From IMG/VR virus record IMGVR_UViG_3300034980_000132, positions 1 through 64,000 of that record: a stretch of 64,000 bases of DNA; one strand, 5' to 3'. Every line of letters starts with the position of its first letter. The first letter of the stretch is position 1. The notes beneath the pieces are model-generated. The model saw only the letters and a list, made by a program, of their open reading frames with translations, did not search any database and was not told the origin of the DNA. A program made the position numbers and the translations under genes. This document shows, in pieces, positions 37,935 through 47,096 of the stretch. The DNA comes from a virus.

Positions 37935-38969
37935 ATGGCTCAACTTTCTGCCAAAGACATTGGGGATCTCGTATCGACCACTCTCGACGAGTTGGGTCGC
38001 CTGCGCTTTTCCCAAATTGCTCAGACGTTACAAGACTACGAAGTGTTCTCGCACTGGTTCAAGCGCGACAAGGTCGCCTTTGACAGCGGGATTGGTATCA
38101 AACGTACCCTCATGACGAAGCTCGGTTCGGGCGAAGCCGCTCACGTTGGCCTCACCGACACGGACAACGTCAACATTCAGGACGTCCTTGAGACGTTGGA
38201 GATTCCGTGGCGGCACGCTCAGACGAAGTGGGCGTTCATCTACCAGGAAACCCTCATGAATCGCGGCGAAGCCTTGATTCTCAACGTCGTAAAGCCCCGT
38301 CGCGCCAGCGCCATGATCAACTTGGTCGAGGAGCTGGAGAACAAGGCATGGGCGTCTCCCTCGACAACCAACAAGACCGAACCTTACGGAATTCCGTACT
38401 GGGTCGTGTCTAGTGCCACCACTGGTTTCAACGGCACGGTGCCTGGAAGTCACACCACGGTTGGTGGAATCAACCCGACGACAACGCCTAACTGGAAGAA
38501 CTACACAGTACGGTACGTCACAGTTGACAAGCCTGACCTCGTAAAGAAGTTGCGTACTGCACACCGCAAGACCGGCTTCAAGAGTCCCATCAACATCGAG
38601 GAGTACCGCACCACAAAGGGTCAGCGTTACCGCCTGTACACCGACGAGGCCACCTTGGTTGCGTTGGAAGACATCGGTGAAGCGCAGAACGACAACTTGG
38701 GTCGGGACCTCGCGAGCATGGACGGCACGCTTGTCTTCCGTGGTCACCCGATCATCTGGGTGCCCAAGCTCGACGCCGAGACGAATGGACCGATCTATGG
38801 TATCGACCATAGCACGTTCTACCCGGTATGCCTCGAAGGCGATTACTTGCGCGAATCGGACGCCAAACCGGCCCCGAATCAGCACAACGTCTATCAGGTG
38901 TTTGTTGACTTGACGTACAACTACTTGTGCGTTGACCGTCGTCGCAACTTCCTGGCAACGACTGCGTAA
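37935..38969 (+). CDS. Major capsid protein
   Basis: A 344-residue protein. The N-terminal helix region (DLVSTTLDELGRLRFSQIA), then WRHAQTKWAFIYQE, ELENKAWASPS and NIEEYRTTKGQRYRLYTDEA fit P22/HK97-fold coat proteins of podoviruses in size and order. The codon use is the most uniform of the window, as expected for a highly expressed gene. AAGGA lies 7 bases ahead of the ATG, and hairpins flank it on both sides. It should form the icosahedral shell with the scaffold upstream. Confidence 0.85.
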   Translation: MAQLSAKDIGDLVSTTLDELGRLRFSQIAQTLQDYEVFSHWFKRDKVAFDSGIGIKRTLMTKLGSGEAAHVGLTDTDNVNIQDVLETLEIPWRHAQTKWAFIYQETLMNRGEALILNVVKPRRASAMINLVEELENKAWASPSTTNKTEPYGIPYWVVSSATTGFNGTVPGSHTTVGGINPTTTPNWKNYTVRYVTVDKPDLVKKLRTAHRKTGFKSPINIEEYRTTKGQRYRLYTDEATLVALEDIGEAQNDNLGRDLASMDGTLVFRGHPIIWVPKLDAETNGPIYGIDHSTFYPVCLEGDYLRESDAKPAPNQHNVYQVFVDLTYNYLCVDRRRNFLATTA

Positions 38970-38984
38970 GTTTTTTAAGTTCCT

Positions 38985-39157
38985 CAGGGCCCTTTCCATA
39001 GGGGCCCTGGGGGGCCTTTGATTCACACCCCAAAAAAGAATGTGTCCGGGGGCGGGCGCACCCAGCCGAAAGGCGAAACGCAGGGCGGGGGTCCTGTTAA
39101 CCCCACTGGCTGACGTCGGCCAGAAACTAGAACCCATGGGGGCATGGGCTCATTTTT
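38985..39157 (+). terminator. Two hairpins after the capsid gene, second is a terminator
   Basis: The first stem CAGGGCCC / GGGCCCTG is at 38985-39009, without T run. The second, CCCATG-GGGG-CATGGG at 39133-39148, is followed by CTCATTTTT, a probable intrinsic terminator. Between them lies about 120 bases of GC-rich sequence with no gene. Confidence 0.65.
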
Positions 39158-39177
39158 CTGTTTAAGGATTTAGTTCT

Positions 39178-39972
39178 ATGACTAATGTAACTCAGTACAA
39201 AGACCCCACGGACACAACCCGTGGACCGAGCCCCATCATCTGGGCAGACTGCCCGTGGTCGGAAATTGCAAACCAAGAAGGTCAAGGTCAAGGCGGGTAT
39301 AGTTTTTGGGATGATTTCGTCAATGTGCCGAAACGCCTCACCAATGTCGCAGACACAGCCGTGCAGAACGGCCCGTACCATCAGTTCCTTAGCGATGGTT
39401 CTCGAATCATCCCTTCAGCCGAGGCGGGTGGTGCTGTCTTCCTTGACAGCTCTGCTTCAAATGAGGCCGCGGTTATGAAGCTAGGTGGGGGGGCGTTTAA
39501 CCTCGCTACCGCCTCCAAGAAGTTGTGGTTTGAAGCGCGAGTCAAGTTTGGCACAATCGCTAACGACCAAAACGGCGTGTTCCTTGGACTGTACGAGAAC
39601 GTTGACATGACCGCCACTGTCCCCCTCACGGCCACCGGGACGTTGGCACCCGAAGTCGCTGTTGGCTTCTACAAGTTTGAAGAAGACGGTGATGGCCTTG
39701 ATCTTGTCCACTGTGATGGCACAACCGCCACCACCCTGAAGGCTGACGCGACTACTTTGGTGGCGGACACCTACTACAAACTTGGGATGGTGTTTGAGAG
39801 CGACACGATCACCTTCTATAAAGATGGTACGGCATACTCTGATACACTTTCGGTCGGTGCTACCGAGTACCCAGACGCTGCCACGGTCAACCCGGTCATT
39901 GCGATCCTTGGAGAGGCCACTGAGGCCACAGGAGTCACACTTGACTGGTGGAGAGTAGCTCAATTGGGCTAA
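39178..39972 (+). CDS. Probable capsid decoration protein (LamG/concanavalin-like)
   Basis: A 264-residue protein with AAGGA ahead of the ATG. Residues 95-260 are a series of beta strands with the pattern of jelly-roll lectin-like domains: LWFEARVKFGT, GVFLGLYEN, DTYYKLGMVFESDTITFYKDG, then VNPVIAIL and VTLDWWRVAQ. Such domains decorate capsids or tails and may bind sugars. Position right after the coat gene favours a head decoration protein. A strong terminator follows. Confidence 0.72.
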   Translation: MTNVTQYKDPTDTTRGPSPIIWADCPWSEIANQEGQGQGGYSFWDDFVNVPKRLTNVADTAVQNGPYHQFLSDGSRIIPSAEAGGAVFLDSSASNEAAVMKLGGGAFNLATASKKLWFEARVKFGTIANDQNGVFLGLYENVDMTATVPLTATGTLAPEVAVGFYKFEEDGDGLDLVHCDGTTATTLKADATTLVADTYYKLGMVFESDTITFYKDGTAYSDTLSVGATEYPDAATVNPVIAILGEATEATGVTLDWWRVAQLG

Positions 39973-40009
39973 TTTTGTTAGTCTCCCTCTTGGTCGAAGC
40001 TCGTTCCAG

Positions 40010-40044
40010 GCCCAGGCATCGTCTGGCGTCTGGGCGGGCTTTTT
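40010..40044 (+). terminator. Intrinsic terminator
   Basis: GCCCAG (40010-40015) pairs with CTGGGC (40030-40035), followed by GGGCTTTTT. It separates the capsid/decoration unit from the connector genes. Confidence 0.75.
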
Positions 40045-40075
40045 CCAGGGGGTTTTTCCTGACCAGGAGAATCAC

Positions 40076-40501
40076 ATGAAGATAGATGTACCAATGGAGT
40101 ACCGCAGGCTGATGACCACGGCGTGCGGCCTGGACGCAGACTTTGACGCACTGCCCGAGGAAGTTGAGGCGGAGTTTTGGTCGTTCAAGAAGGTGTACGA
40201 CCGCATCGCTTCGATGCAACCCATCGGGCCTGAGATGTTGGCCATGATAGTTAAGAGTAGCGGGTACGCCGCCGCCAACAAAGAGATGTACAAGGAAGTG
40301 CCACCAACCGCGGCTGAGCTGTTCGCAGACGGTAAGCTGCACCACGGAGACCGAATCACGGTGCAGTGGAGAGACAACGAGGACCCCGTGGAAGCGGAGT
40401 TCCTGAAGATGACCGGAGACAAGAAAGAAGTGGTGGCCATCCTAGACGGGGATGAGTCACAGGAAGAACGCCGAATTCACATCTCACGGGTAACATGCTA
40501 A
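40076..40501 (+). CDS. 141-residue virion-region protein
   Basis: Starts MKIDVPMEYRRLMTTACGLD with AGGAG 6 bases ahead. Helical N-terminal 70 residues with acidic patches, then a beta-rich C-terminal half (GDRITVQWRDNEDPVEAEFL, VVAILDGDESQEERRIHISR) that may be a small SH3-like barrel. Next gene starts directly after its stop. It may be a head-completion protein. Confidence 0.65.
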   Translation: MKIDVPMEYRRLMTTACGLDADFDALPEEVEAEFWSFKKVYDRIASMQPIGPEMLAMIVKSSGYAAANKEMYKEVPPTAAELFADGKLHHGDRITVQWRDNEDPVEAEFLKMTGDKKEVVAILDGDESQEERRIHISRVTC

Positions 40502-41524
40502 ATGCCAAATGACACACTAGCGTTTAAGTACTCCACGCTGCGGTCCCGAGTCGGGTACCACCTTGGTTACACTCGTACCGCCGCTAACTGGACCGACGAC
40601 GAAAAAGCGGACATCGACGACTGTATACAGTCTGGCCTTGCCCAGTTCTATCACCCGCCACCGGTGCAGGGTGAGAGGGTTTCGTATGAGTGGTCGTTCA
40701 TCAAGCCTACCACCACCACGTCGGTGTGGGGCGCTCTGGAGTACACGGCGTCTGGGGACCCCGACGGTGGGCAGGTCATCACGGCAACGGGAACTGACCC
40801 CCTGCTGTATGACACCATGGCCGGGAAGACCATCACGTTCGCGACAAGCGCTAACACCTACACCATCGACACGGTGGACACGGCCAACAGGCTGTTCTAC
40901 ACCACCACTGCGATGTCTGGCGAAACCAGCGGCGACACCTTCACGGTGGCGTCTGACGGAGACTACTTACTTCCGGCCAACCACGGGGGTTTCGTTGGAG
41001 ACCTGCACTTTGACCAGGGCGACAACGCGGCGTACTCCATAACCCTCACCACCGTCAACCGAATCCTGGCCCAGAGACAGCAGAACATAGGTCAGGCAAC
41101 GCCCACATCCCGGCCACTGATGGCCGCGGAGCGCCCTAACAGCCAAGCCGACGGGGATCAGACCGCTCAGCGATCTACCCTGATGGTTTGGCCCGAGCCA
41201 AGCGGTGTGTACACGATGCACCACCAGATCCACATCCTGCCAGTGCCTCTTGAGGACGACAGCTTCCCGCTGGGGTCGCAGGTACACGCCGAGTGCCTGC
41301 TGGCCAGCTGCCTGGGTATAGCAGAACAGAGGATGGAGGACACCGTGGGGTTACACTCGCAGGCCTTTATGCGGCTACTGAAGGCCGCGGTTGACCAGGA
41401 CAGACGAACACGCATGCCCCAGACCTTAGGGTTCAACCAGGACCGGTCTGACGGGGCGGGATCACTGAGCAGGCGGTTCCACGAACCGGCGACGTACAAC
41501 TCTACCGAGTACTTTGGACCATAA
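40502..41524 (+). CDS. Head-to-tail connector / tail tube adaptor
   Basis: A 340-residue protein. The N-terminal helices (FKYSTLRSRVGYHLGYTR, DDCIQSGLAQFYHPP) and C-terminal helices (LASCLGIAEQRMEDTVGLHSQ, AFMRLLKAAVDQDRRTRMPQ) fit the adaptor fold of T7 gp11-like or P22 gp4-like proteins that dock on the portal. Between them is an inserted beta domain (about residues 83-165) resembling repeats in the nozzle protein at 44970. Its partner is probably the 44970 gene product. Confidence 0.72.
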   Translation: MPNDTLAFKYSTLRSRVGYHLGYTRTAANWTDDEKADIDDCIQSGLAQFYHPPPVQGERVSYEWSFIKPTTTTSVWGALEYTASGDPDGGQVITATGTDPLLYDTMAGKTITFATSANTYTIDTVDTANRLFYTTTAMSGETSGDTFTVASDGDYLLPANHGGFVGDLHFDQGDNAAYSITLTTVNRILAQRQQNIGQATPTSRPLMAAERPNSQADGDQTAQRSTLMVWPEPSGVYTMHHQIHILPVPLEDDSFPLGSQVHAECLLASCLGIAEQRMEDTVGLHSQAFMRLLKAAVDQDRRTRMPQTLGFNQDRSDGAGSLSRRFHEPATYNSTEYFGP

Positions 41525-41542
41525 CAAACCAGGAGCCAACAA

Positions 41543-42064
41543 ATGGCGAGAACATACCAAGGTGACTGGCGCAAGGCCAGGACCACCGACAGCACAGATA
41601 CGGCTTTGGGCGATAAGATTCCGACCACCACCAAGCCTGCCACCGATGGCGTGGTTGACCTTCTGGACACAGACTTGGGTGAATCGTCTGGCACCTTCGT
41701 TCCCAGTCTCATGCAGGTCATGCCGTACTGCGCCAATGCTGCCGACGAGAAGTTTGACATGAGGGTGTGGGGATGGAGCCGGTACGACTCGGATGGCACG
41801 CGGTACTGGATTCCCATCATGATCGCTGAGTTCAACGTCACCGCTGGAAACATCGCTGCTGGGTTCGACGCCGACGCCTTCATGCCCGACACCATCGTGC
41901 TAGCTGACGGTGACGCGGACACACTGGTGGTCAGCACGGCAGGGGACGTTAGCGCGTATGCCGTTGTGGACCTGATGGGTAGCGAGCTAGTTGAGTTTGT
42001 TTTTGACAACACCACCGGGGCGACCTCCCTCAACAACAACTGCCTGTACAAGTTTGTGAATTGA
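41543..42064 (+). CDS. 173-residue virion structural protein
   Basis: AGGAG 7 bases ahead of the ATG. Beta-rich throughout (FDMRVWGWSRYDSDGTRYW, IMIAEFNVTAG, DTLVVSTAGDVSAYAVVDLM), acidic, without Cys clusters. The pattern resembles small trimeric decoration or tail proteins. Its 3' end overlaps the possible TTG start of the next gene by 4 bases. Confidence 0.65.
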   Translation: MARTYQGDWRKARTTDSTDTALGDKIPTTTKPATDGVVDLLDTDLGESSGTFVPSLMQVMPYCANAADEKFDMRVWGWSRYDSDGTRYWIPIMIAEFNVTAGNIAAGFDADAFMPDTIVLADGDADTLVVSTAGDVSAYAVVDLMGSELVEFVFDNTTGATSLNNNCLYKFVN

Positions 42065-42072
42065 GGACAACC

Positions 42073-42513
42073 GTGGCAAAAATCGAAGCACACATCGCAC
42101 TACAGTTAAGGGGCGAACTTGGTTTGCGCAAAGCAAACGATGTCTTGCTGGTTAAGCTACCCGGATCGCCGTGGTCAGACACTGAGCAAACTGAGTGCAG
42201 GATAGTGGAAATGGACTCTTACGATTACTCTCCACCAGTTTCAACAACAATCGTAGCGTTGCACGATGAAATGGTAGCCGAACGAGATGCTGGCGAACCG
42301 TTCCCGGTTAGATCGCATCCGTTTGCTGTGATGTCCAGTCCAGATGAGAACGGTCATTCGGAAATGGTTGAACGGTCAACCGTGCAGTTAGACTTAAACG
42401 ATCTGGACTCTACCGAACGCTCCGACACGCTGAACGGAGAAAAGAAAACCGACATCCTGAGAGCGACTGCGGCGGTGAAACTTAAAGCGGACTTGCGGGG
42501 GACACCCCGATGA
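42073..42513 (+). CDS. 146-residue tail-region protein
   Basis: GTG start at 42073 with GAGGA 5 bases ahead; a TTG at 42061 is less likely. N-terminus KIEAHIALQLRGELGLRKAN, middle beta-rich, C-terminal half charged (ENGHSEMVERSTVQLDLNDL). It ends in an ATGA overlap with the spike gene, so it may be a chaperone or adaptor of the spike. Confidence 0.65.
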   Translation: MAKIEAHIALQLRGELGLRKANDVLLVKLPGSPWSDTEQTECRIVEMDSYDYSPPVSTTIVALHDEMVAERDAGEPFPVRSHPFAVMSSPDENGHSEMVERSTVQLDLNDLDSTERSDTLNGEKKTDILRATAAVKLKADLRGTPR

Positions 42514-43553
42514 CGGTTCAGATAAAAACAATCAAAGCGTCTGGCGGCGATTACACGACGCTGCAAGCGTTTGAGGACGCGGCGGCAATCTCATCGACTA
42601 ATGCCGACCCGTGGCACGCTGAGTGTTACAGCGGGTCGGATTTGGATGGGTTCTCCAAAGGGGCGTGGGCCGAGGAACCGTCGTCCGAAGGTGGGCGAAT
42701 AAAAATTTACGCTGCACCAGGACACGAGCACGACGGTTCCTGGTCAACGTCGAGCGGTGCGTATAGCTCAATAACAGGCGGCTGGAACATCAACAGCTAC
42801 GGACAACAACTCGATTATTTTACGTTCGAGGGAATTCTTTTCCTCAACTCCAAAAACAGTACAGGCACCGTATTGGTTAGCGGCGGCGGCGGCGGAATGA
42901 AACTGGAACTCAAGCGATGTTGGTTTTACAAAACCCATGTGACGGTCACCGGTCAAAATATGTATATTCAGACCAATTCATCTTCTGATGCGTCAGATGT
43001 TCTTGTTGAAAATTGCATAATCCGTAGAGGCACTGTTGGGCTTTATATATCTACCCTTTCCAGTTCGCCAAATTTTGTCGGCACTGTTCGTAATTGCATA
43101 TTTTATGGTTGCACTGTTAGAGGAATCCAAACCGGATTCACAGGTTCCGTCAACAACACATTTACTCTGCAAAACACAATTTGCGGTGAAAATCCCACGC
43201 ATGATTTTTTCGTTGCTAACGTCGACACTCTTGTGATTCAAAACAACATTTCAACCGACGCTACCGCTGATGACGACGGAGGAACGGGCCACCAAATCAA
43301 TGTTGATGAAGCAGACATTTGGGTTGACGCACCCAACGGGGACTTCCGGCTGGTCCACGGAAGCAAAGCAAAAGACAAGGGCGTTGCAATCGCGGGAGTC
43401 GTTACAGACATAACCGGCGTGCGGCGACCACAGGGTGGGTACCATGACTGCGGAGCGTATGAAGCAAAGCGAGTAGGCGGCGGTCGGATGCGGTCCTACA
43501 ACAGACGTAAAGGACGCTTGCGGGTTAGGGACGTTCGGGCCAGAAGGGGCTAG
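42510..43553 (+). CDS. Right-handed beta-helix tail spike (possible depolymerase)
   Basis: A 347-residue protein starting MTVQIKTIKASGGDYTTLQA, the DYTTLQAA start typical of pectate-lyase-like beta helices. Residues 90-260 are stacked rungs with Asn/Ser/Thr turns: VLVENCIIRRGTVGLYI, VGTVRNCIFYGCTVRG, NTFTLQNTICGEN, LVIQNNIST. The C-terminus is basic (RRKGRLRVRDVRARRG). No Asp-pair catalytic site is evident by eye. It likely binds or cleaves host surface polysaccharide. The central part is markedly A/T-richer than its neighbours. Confidence 0.8.
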   Translation: MTVQIKTIKASGGDYTTLQAFEDAAAISSTNADPWHAECYSGSDLDGFSKGAWAEEPSSEGGRIKIYAAPGHEHDGSWSTSSGAYSSITGGWNINSYGQQLDYFTFEGILFLNSKNSTGTVLVSGGGGGMKLELKRCWFYKTHVTVTGQNMYIQTNSSSDASDVLVENCIIRRGTVGLYISTLSSSPNFVGTVRNCIFYGCTVRGIQTGFTGSVNNTFTLQNTICGENPTHDFFVANVDTLVIQNNISTDATADDDGGTGHQINVDEADIWVDAPNGDFRLVHGSKAKDKGVAIAGVVTDITGVRRPQGGYHDCGAYEAKRVGGGRMRSYNRRKGRLRVRDVRARRG

Positions 43554-43555
43554 AC

Positions 43556-43828
43556 ATGACCGAAGCACTGATAGCCCTCATCGGCGTACTGTCTACCCTT
43601 CTGATTGGGTTTGTTGGTGCGGTCATCAAGATGATGCGAGCACGCGGTCCCGTGCAGGAGGCCAACCCGCACCCGGACCACTACAAGTCGGGGGACATGT
43701 CTACGTCGTACTGGGAGCTTAGGTTTGAGAGACTTGGAGACAAGATGGAGATGGTCGGAGACAGGCTAGACACGATCATACACATCCTTGAGAGGAACGA
43801 CGGTTACCAAAGACGAGACCGAGACTAG
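43556..43828 (+). CDS. 90-residue membrane protein, possible holin or spanin component
   Basis: AAGGGG 6 bases before the ATG. One N-terminal membrane helix (IALIGVLSTLLIGFVGAVIKMM) and a soluble C-terminal part with a coiled-coil region (WELRFERLGDKMEMVGDRLDT). An N-terminal anchor plus coiled coil is shared by class III holins and inner-membrane spanins. No endolysin is next to it, so the assignment stays open. Confidence 0.6.
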   Translation: MTEALIALIGVLSTLLIGFVGAVIKMMRARGPVQEANPHPDHYKSGDMSTSYWELRFERLGDKMEMVGDRLDTIIHILERNDGYQRRDRD

Positions 43829-43839
43829 AGGGGAAGACC

Positions 43840-44028
43840 ATGTCATACGAAGAAAGCCTAGAGAGACTGCTTACCGACAACGAGGCCAAAAGAATAAGTG
43901 GCCAGAAGAGGGGAGTCAAGACCGACAGGGGTTGGGTGAGGGAGATGGACGACATCAACGGGTGGGCGGACATTGAGGCCAAGAAAAAAAAGAGGGATGA
44001 CAAGAAGAAGAGAAACAAAGACAAGTAA
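43840..44028 (+). CDS. 62-residue Lys-rich hypothetical protein
   Basis: Starts MSYEESLERLLTDNEAKRIS, after GAGGGG. The C-terminal 15 residues are almost entirely Lys, Arg and Asp (AKKKKRDDKKKRNKDK). Likely disordered and nucleic-acid or membrane-surface binding. Followed by about 75 non-coding bases ending in a CCCTTTTT stretch. Function unknown. Confidence 0.6.
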   Translation: MSYEESLERLLTDNEAKRISGQKRGVKTDRGWVREMDDINGWADIEAKKKKRDDKKKRNKDK

Positions 44029-44105
44029 ACTCCTCCTGGCGAGTACGACTATAGGTGTCGGGGCACTCCGCCTGTCAGGGCAACCCTTTTTGTGAGGACG
44101 ATGAT

Positions 44106-44489
44106 ATGAATAATAGAGGAGTAGTTAGATTGCTGGAGTTTGGTGGTGCTGGTGGGACGTTCTTTTCCAACACCCCCCTTGCGGCACAGGAGAGCGTGAC
44201 TGCTGCTGGAGCGGCCAGCATCACCACGTATTACACTGCCTGGACTACAACCGGCGCTGATGCCCTGACCTTGGCGAACGGAGCCCAAAAGGGTCAGCTG
44301 AAAAAGATTCAGCTAATCGTTGACGGAGGATCGGATGGAACCTTAACCCCAACAACCCTGACGGGCGGCACCACGATTACGTTCGCAGACGCCGGGGACT
44401 ACGTTATTTTGGCGTGGGACGCATCCAGCTGGGTGCCCATTGAGCTTGGCAATGCCGCTGACGGTGCCACCGCACCTGTCTTAGCCTAA
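44106..44489 (+). CDS. 127-residue virion structural protein
   Basis: Start at 44106 with GAGG 6 bases ahead; the in-frame start at 44055 has no RBS. A Gly/Thr/Ala-rich beta protein (TTYYTAWTTTGADALTLANG, LIVDGGSDGTLTPTTLTGG) with the look of a trimeric head decoration or tail fiber fragment. It pairs with the next gene of similar composition, 10 bases downstream. Confidence 0.65.
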   Translation: MNNRGVVRLLEFGGAGGTFFSNTPLAAQESVTAAGAASITTYYTAWTTTGADALTLANGAQKGQLKKIQLIVDGGSDGTLTPTTLTGGTTITFADAGDYVILAWDASSWVPIELGNAADGATAPVLA

Positions 44490-44499
44490 GGATTTAACC

Positions 44500-44970
44500 A
44501 TGACCTCCACGATCACAGCAGCTACCTTAACCGTGACGATCACCGAAGAGGTATCCCTCAACGGCAAGGATCAGGGTGCTAAGAACACCTACACCATCGC
44601 CAGCGTGAAGGAAATCTCCAACCGGATTGTGACCATTCCCAGCGGCTCCGAGGTGATAGTCGTGGCCATGGGTACTGCTGTGGCCGCGGGTCAGTACGTC
44701 GAGGGCACAACCAAGTACATTCGACTAACTAACAAGGACGACGCCAACCACATCACGCTGGTGTTCCGGAACGAGAACAGCGACGAGTTCGCGGTCAAGC
44801 TGGACGCAGGGCAGACGTTCATTTACAACGGAGACAACACGGGCGGTGTGGTTGACACCATGGACGCCGCAGCCACAGCGTTGTCCGTTTCCTTCGGGGA
44901 CCTAGTTGACATCACCGCACAGGCAAACACCGCAGCGTGCGACCTGGAAATCTTTGTAGCAGGAACCTAA
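44500..44970 (+). CDS. 156-residue virion structural protein
   Basis: AAGGA ahead of the ATG. Entirely beta-rich (TLTVTITEEVSLNGKDQG, GSEVIVVAMGTAVAAGQYVE, ITLVFRNENSDEFAVKLDAG). The GTKYIRLTNKDDANHITL segment recalls small phage capsid or tail proteins with a beta-sandwich. Its stop overlaps the ATG of the nozzle gene (TAATG). Confidence 0.68.
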   Translation: MTSTITAATLTVTITEEVSLNGKDQGAKNTYTIASVKEISNRIVTIPSGSEVIVVAMGTAVAAGQYVEGTTKYIRLTNKDDANHITLVFRNENSDEFAVKLDAGQTFIYNGDNTGGVVDTMDAAATALSVSFGDLVDITAQANTAACDLEIFVAGT

Positions 44971-47096
44971 TGCCTCAACGTAAGTACATCAACATGCAAC
45001 CGCCGATGGGCGGGCTAAGTGAGAAGGCTGGCTACCAGCAGCAGAGCCCCTTCACGACGCCCGACTGCTCCAACGTGTGGCCCTACGACTCCGTAGACGG
45101 CAGGGATAGGATTGGGTCCCGACCTGGGATCAAGTTCAGCGCCACCGACATGGGCAACGGCGTCAACATGCTGACGTCGCTGACGTACATCGACGCAAAC
45201 AACGTCATGAAAGAGGTTCTGGTGGCGGCAGAGAACGGAGCGCTGTTCACCAGCCCTGACGGGAACACGTTCACCGAGGTGGCCACCGGGTCTAGCTTGG
45301 CTGTACACACCACCAACGAGCTGATGGCCGTGGGAAGAGGTGGGAAGCTGTACATCGCAGACTGGGAGTTACCTGCGGCTCAAGGCACCAACGGGACACT
45401 CACCGCCAACGGCTTGACGTTTGACGCCCTTACCGGCTACTCAGACTGGACCGCCACGCTAGACAACAGCGTTACTCTAAACGCAAACGACTACGTGGTT
45501 GCCATCGACTCTACGGGAACCGGGGCGGACGCCCACATAGGGATATACGAGATAGCGTCCTTCTCTAGCTCGAACATTACTCTAGCGACCGGTCGGCCCG
45601 CGTCCACGGAGGCCGAAGAGGCCATCACCTTCAGGGTGCTTAGGGCACCAAAGGTGTACGACCCGGTTGCGGACACATTGGTTCTCATGACAACCAGCAC
45701 AAACGGTGCAGACTACACCGCATCGCCCGCCGCCTCAGGATCAGACGGAACACTGGACAGCGCAGGGACCGCGTTCGACTCCGCCACCTACTCGAACTGG
45801 ACCTCATCCCCCACGACAGCGCTGGACGACACTACCCACGTTCTTATTATAGACAACGTGGGAGCGGACGGTGACGCCGTCATCGGGCTTTACGACATAG
45901 CCACGGTGGCGTCAGGTAACTTAACACTAAGCTCGGCGGCCAACCGCGGTGGGTCTGCTTCCACCGGCATAAAGTTCCGAGTCCAACCAAAGGTATACAC
46001 AAGCGTACCGTGCGGTCACCCAATCATAGCACTGTACAGGGACAGAATCTTTTTCTCGGGTGGTGCAGACGCTCCACACAACTGGCACGCATCTCGCTCT
46101 GGAGACCCCTTGGAATGGGACGTGGGTAGGAACGACCCCCTGAGGGCGCTGAGCGGACAGGGAAACAACGCAGGAGCTCTTGGTACTCCCGTACGTGCGC
46201 TCGTGCCTCATGCCGATCAATGCTTGTTGATTGGATGCGTAGATTCACTCTGGATAATGAGGGGCGACCCGGCGTTCGGGGGAACCATAGAAAACCTCAG
46301 TTACGAAATAGGTATGGTTGACAAGAACGCTTGGGCCCAGACGCCAGACAACGCGACGGTGTTTCTGTCCAACGACGGAGTGTACGTGTGTCCCACGGGG
46401 TGTGGGGCACGGTCTGTTAACTTATACAGCCGGGACGTTGCTCCTGAGAAGCTACTCAACACACCAGCCAGCAGCCGGGTGTTCATGTCGTATGACATGA
46501 GGTACCGAGGAGTCGTTATGTGGGTGGTGACCAACGGAGGGCAAACGTCGGGTACAGCCGGTTACCTCATCAGCTGGTCAGGTGACAACAAGGGGCTGTG
46601 GCCCATGACTCTGTCTGTGGCGGCCCACGAGCCATTGAGCATTGCTACGTTCTCACCAAGCGGTGGAAGCGCGTCGGGAAGCCACGGTAACGTGTTCTGG
46701 GGAACGACCCTGGGTAAGGTGGCACACTTCAGTGCTGACGTGTCACAGGACGACGCTACCGACATCACCAGCTACTGCACACTCGGGCCAGTGGACCTCG
46801 GGGGTAAAGTTGGGTCGGCTAAGGTGTGTGAGATCCAGGGAATCACCGACTCTAGCTCTGGAGACGTTGACTGGGAGCTACTGGTGGGAAACACGTTTGA
46901 AGAGTGTGTGTCGGACACCGCTAGGTTCACAGGATCGTGGAACAAGGCAGGACGCAACCGCACATCTCGTCCTAGAGAGAGGGGCAGCGTGGCGGCGGTG
47001 AAGGTTAAGAACGGAGCCAGCAACGAGGAGTGGGCGCTGGAGGGCGTAGTGCTGGGCATTGAGCCGGGTGGAAGAGTGCGGGAGAGCCACACGTAA
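44970..47096 (+). CDS. Tail nozzle / tail tubular protein (gp12-like beta propeller)
   Basis: A 708-residue protein with repeated four-strand blades: a GGLSEKAGYQQQSPFTTPDCSN start (the PPMGGLS... opening of podovirus nozzle proteins), GKLYIADW, HPIIALYRDRIFFSGG..PHNWHASR, VRALVPHADQCLLIGC and GTTLGKVAHFSADV. Size and content fit T7 gp12-like nozzles, which close the tail tube. Two inserted domains at about residues 139-210 and 257-328 are copies of each other. The start at 44970 overlaps the previous stop and has AGGA ahead. Confidence 0.78.
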   Translation: MPQRKYINMQPPMGGLSEKAGYQQQSPFTTPDCSNVWPYDSVDGRDRIGSRPGIKFSATDMGNGVNMLTSLTYIDANNVMKEVLVAAENGALFTSPDGNTFTEVATGSSLAVHTTNELMAVGRGGKLYIADWELPAAQGTNGTLTANGLTFDALTGYSDWTATLDNSVTLNANDYVVAIDSTGTGADAHIGIYEIASFSSSNITLATGRPASTEAEEAITFRVLRAPKVYDPVADTLVLMTTSTNGADYTASPAASGSDGTLDSAGTAFDSATYSNWTSSPTTALDDTTHVLIIDNVGADGDAVIGLYDIATVASGNLTLSSAANRGGSASTGIKFRVQPKVYTSVPCGHPIIALYRDRIFFSGGADAPHNWHASRSGDPLEWDVGRNDPLRALSGQGNNAGALGTPVRALVPHADQCLLIGCVDSLWIMRGDPAFGGTIENLSYEIGMVDKNAWAQTPDNATVFLSNDGVYVCPTGCGARSVNLYSRDVAPEKLLNTPASSRVFMSYDMRYRGVVMWVVTNGGQTSGTAGYLISWSGDNKGLWPMTLSVAAHEPLSIATFSPSGGSASGSHGNVFWGTTLGKVAHFSADVSQDDATDITSYCTLGPVDLGGKVGSAKVCEIQGITDSSSGDVDWELLVGNTFEECVSDTARFTGSWNKAGRNRTSRPRERGSVAAVKVKNGASNEEWALEGVVLGIEPGGRVRESHT

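Noticed and set aside
38028-39137. Long minus-strand ORF (369 codons) opposite the major capsid gene
   Set aside because: It mirrors the codon pattern of the capsid gene, has no RBS or recognisable domain and is Arg/Val-rich as expected of an antisense shadow.
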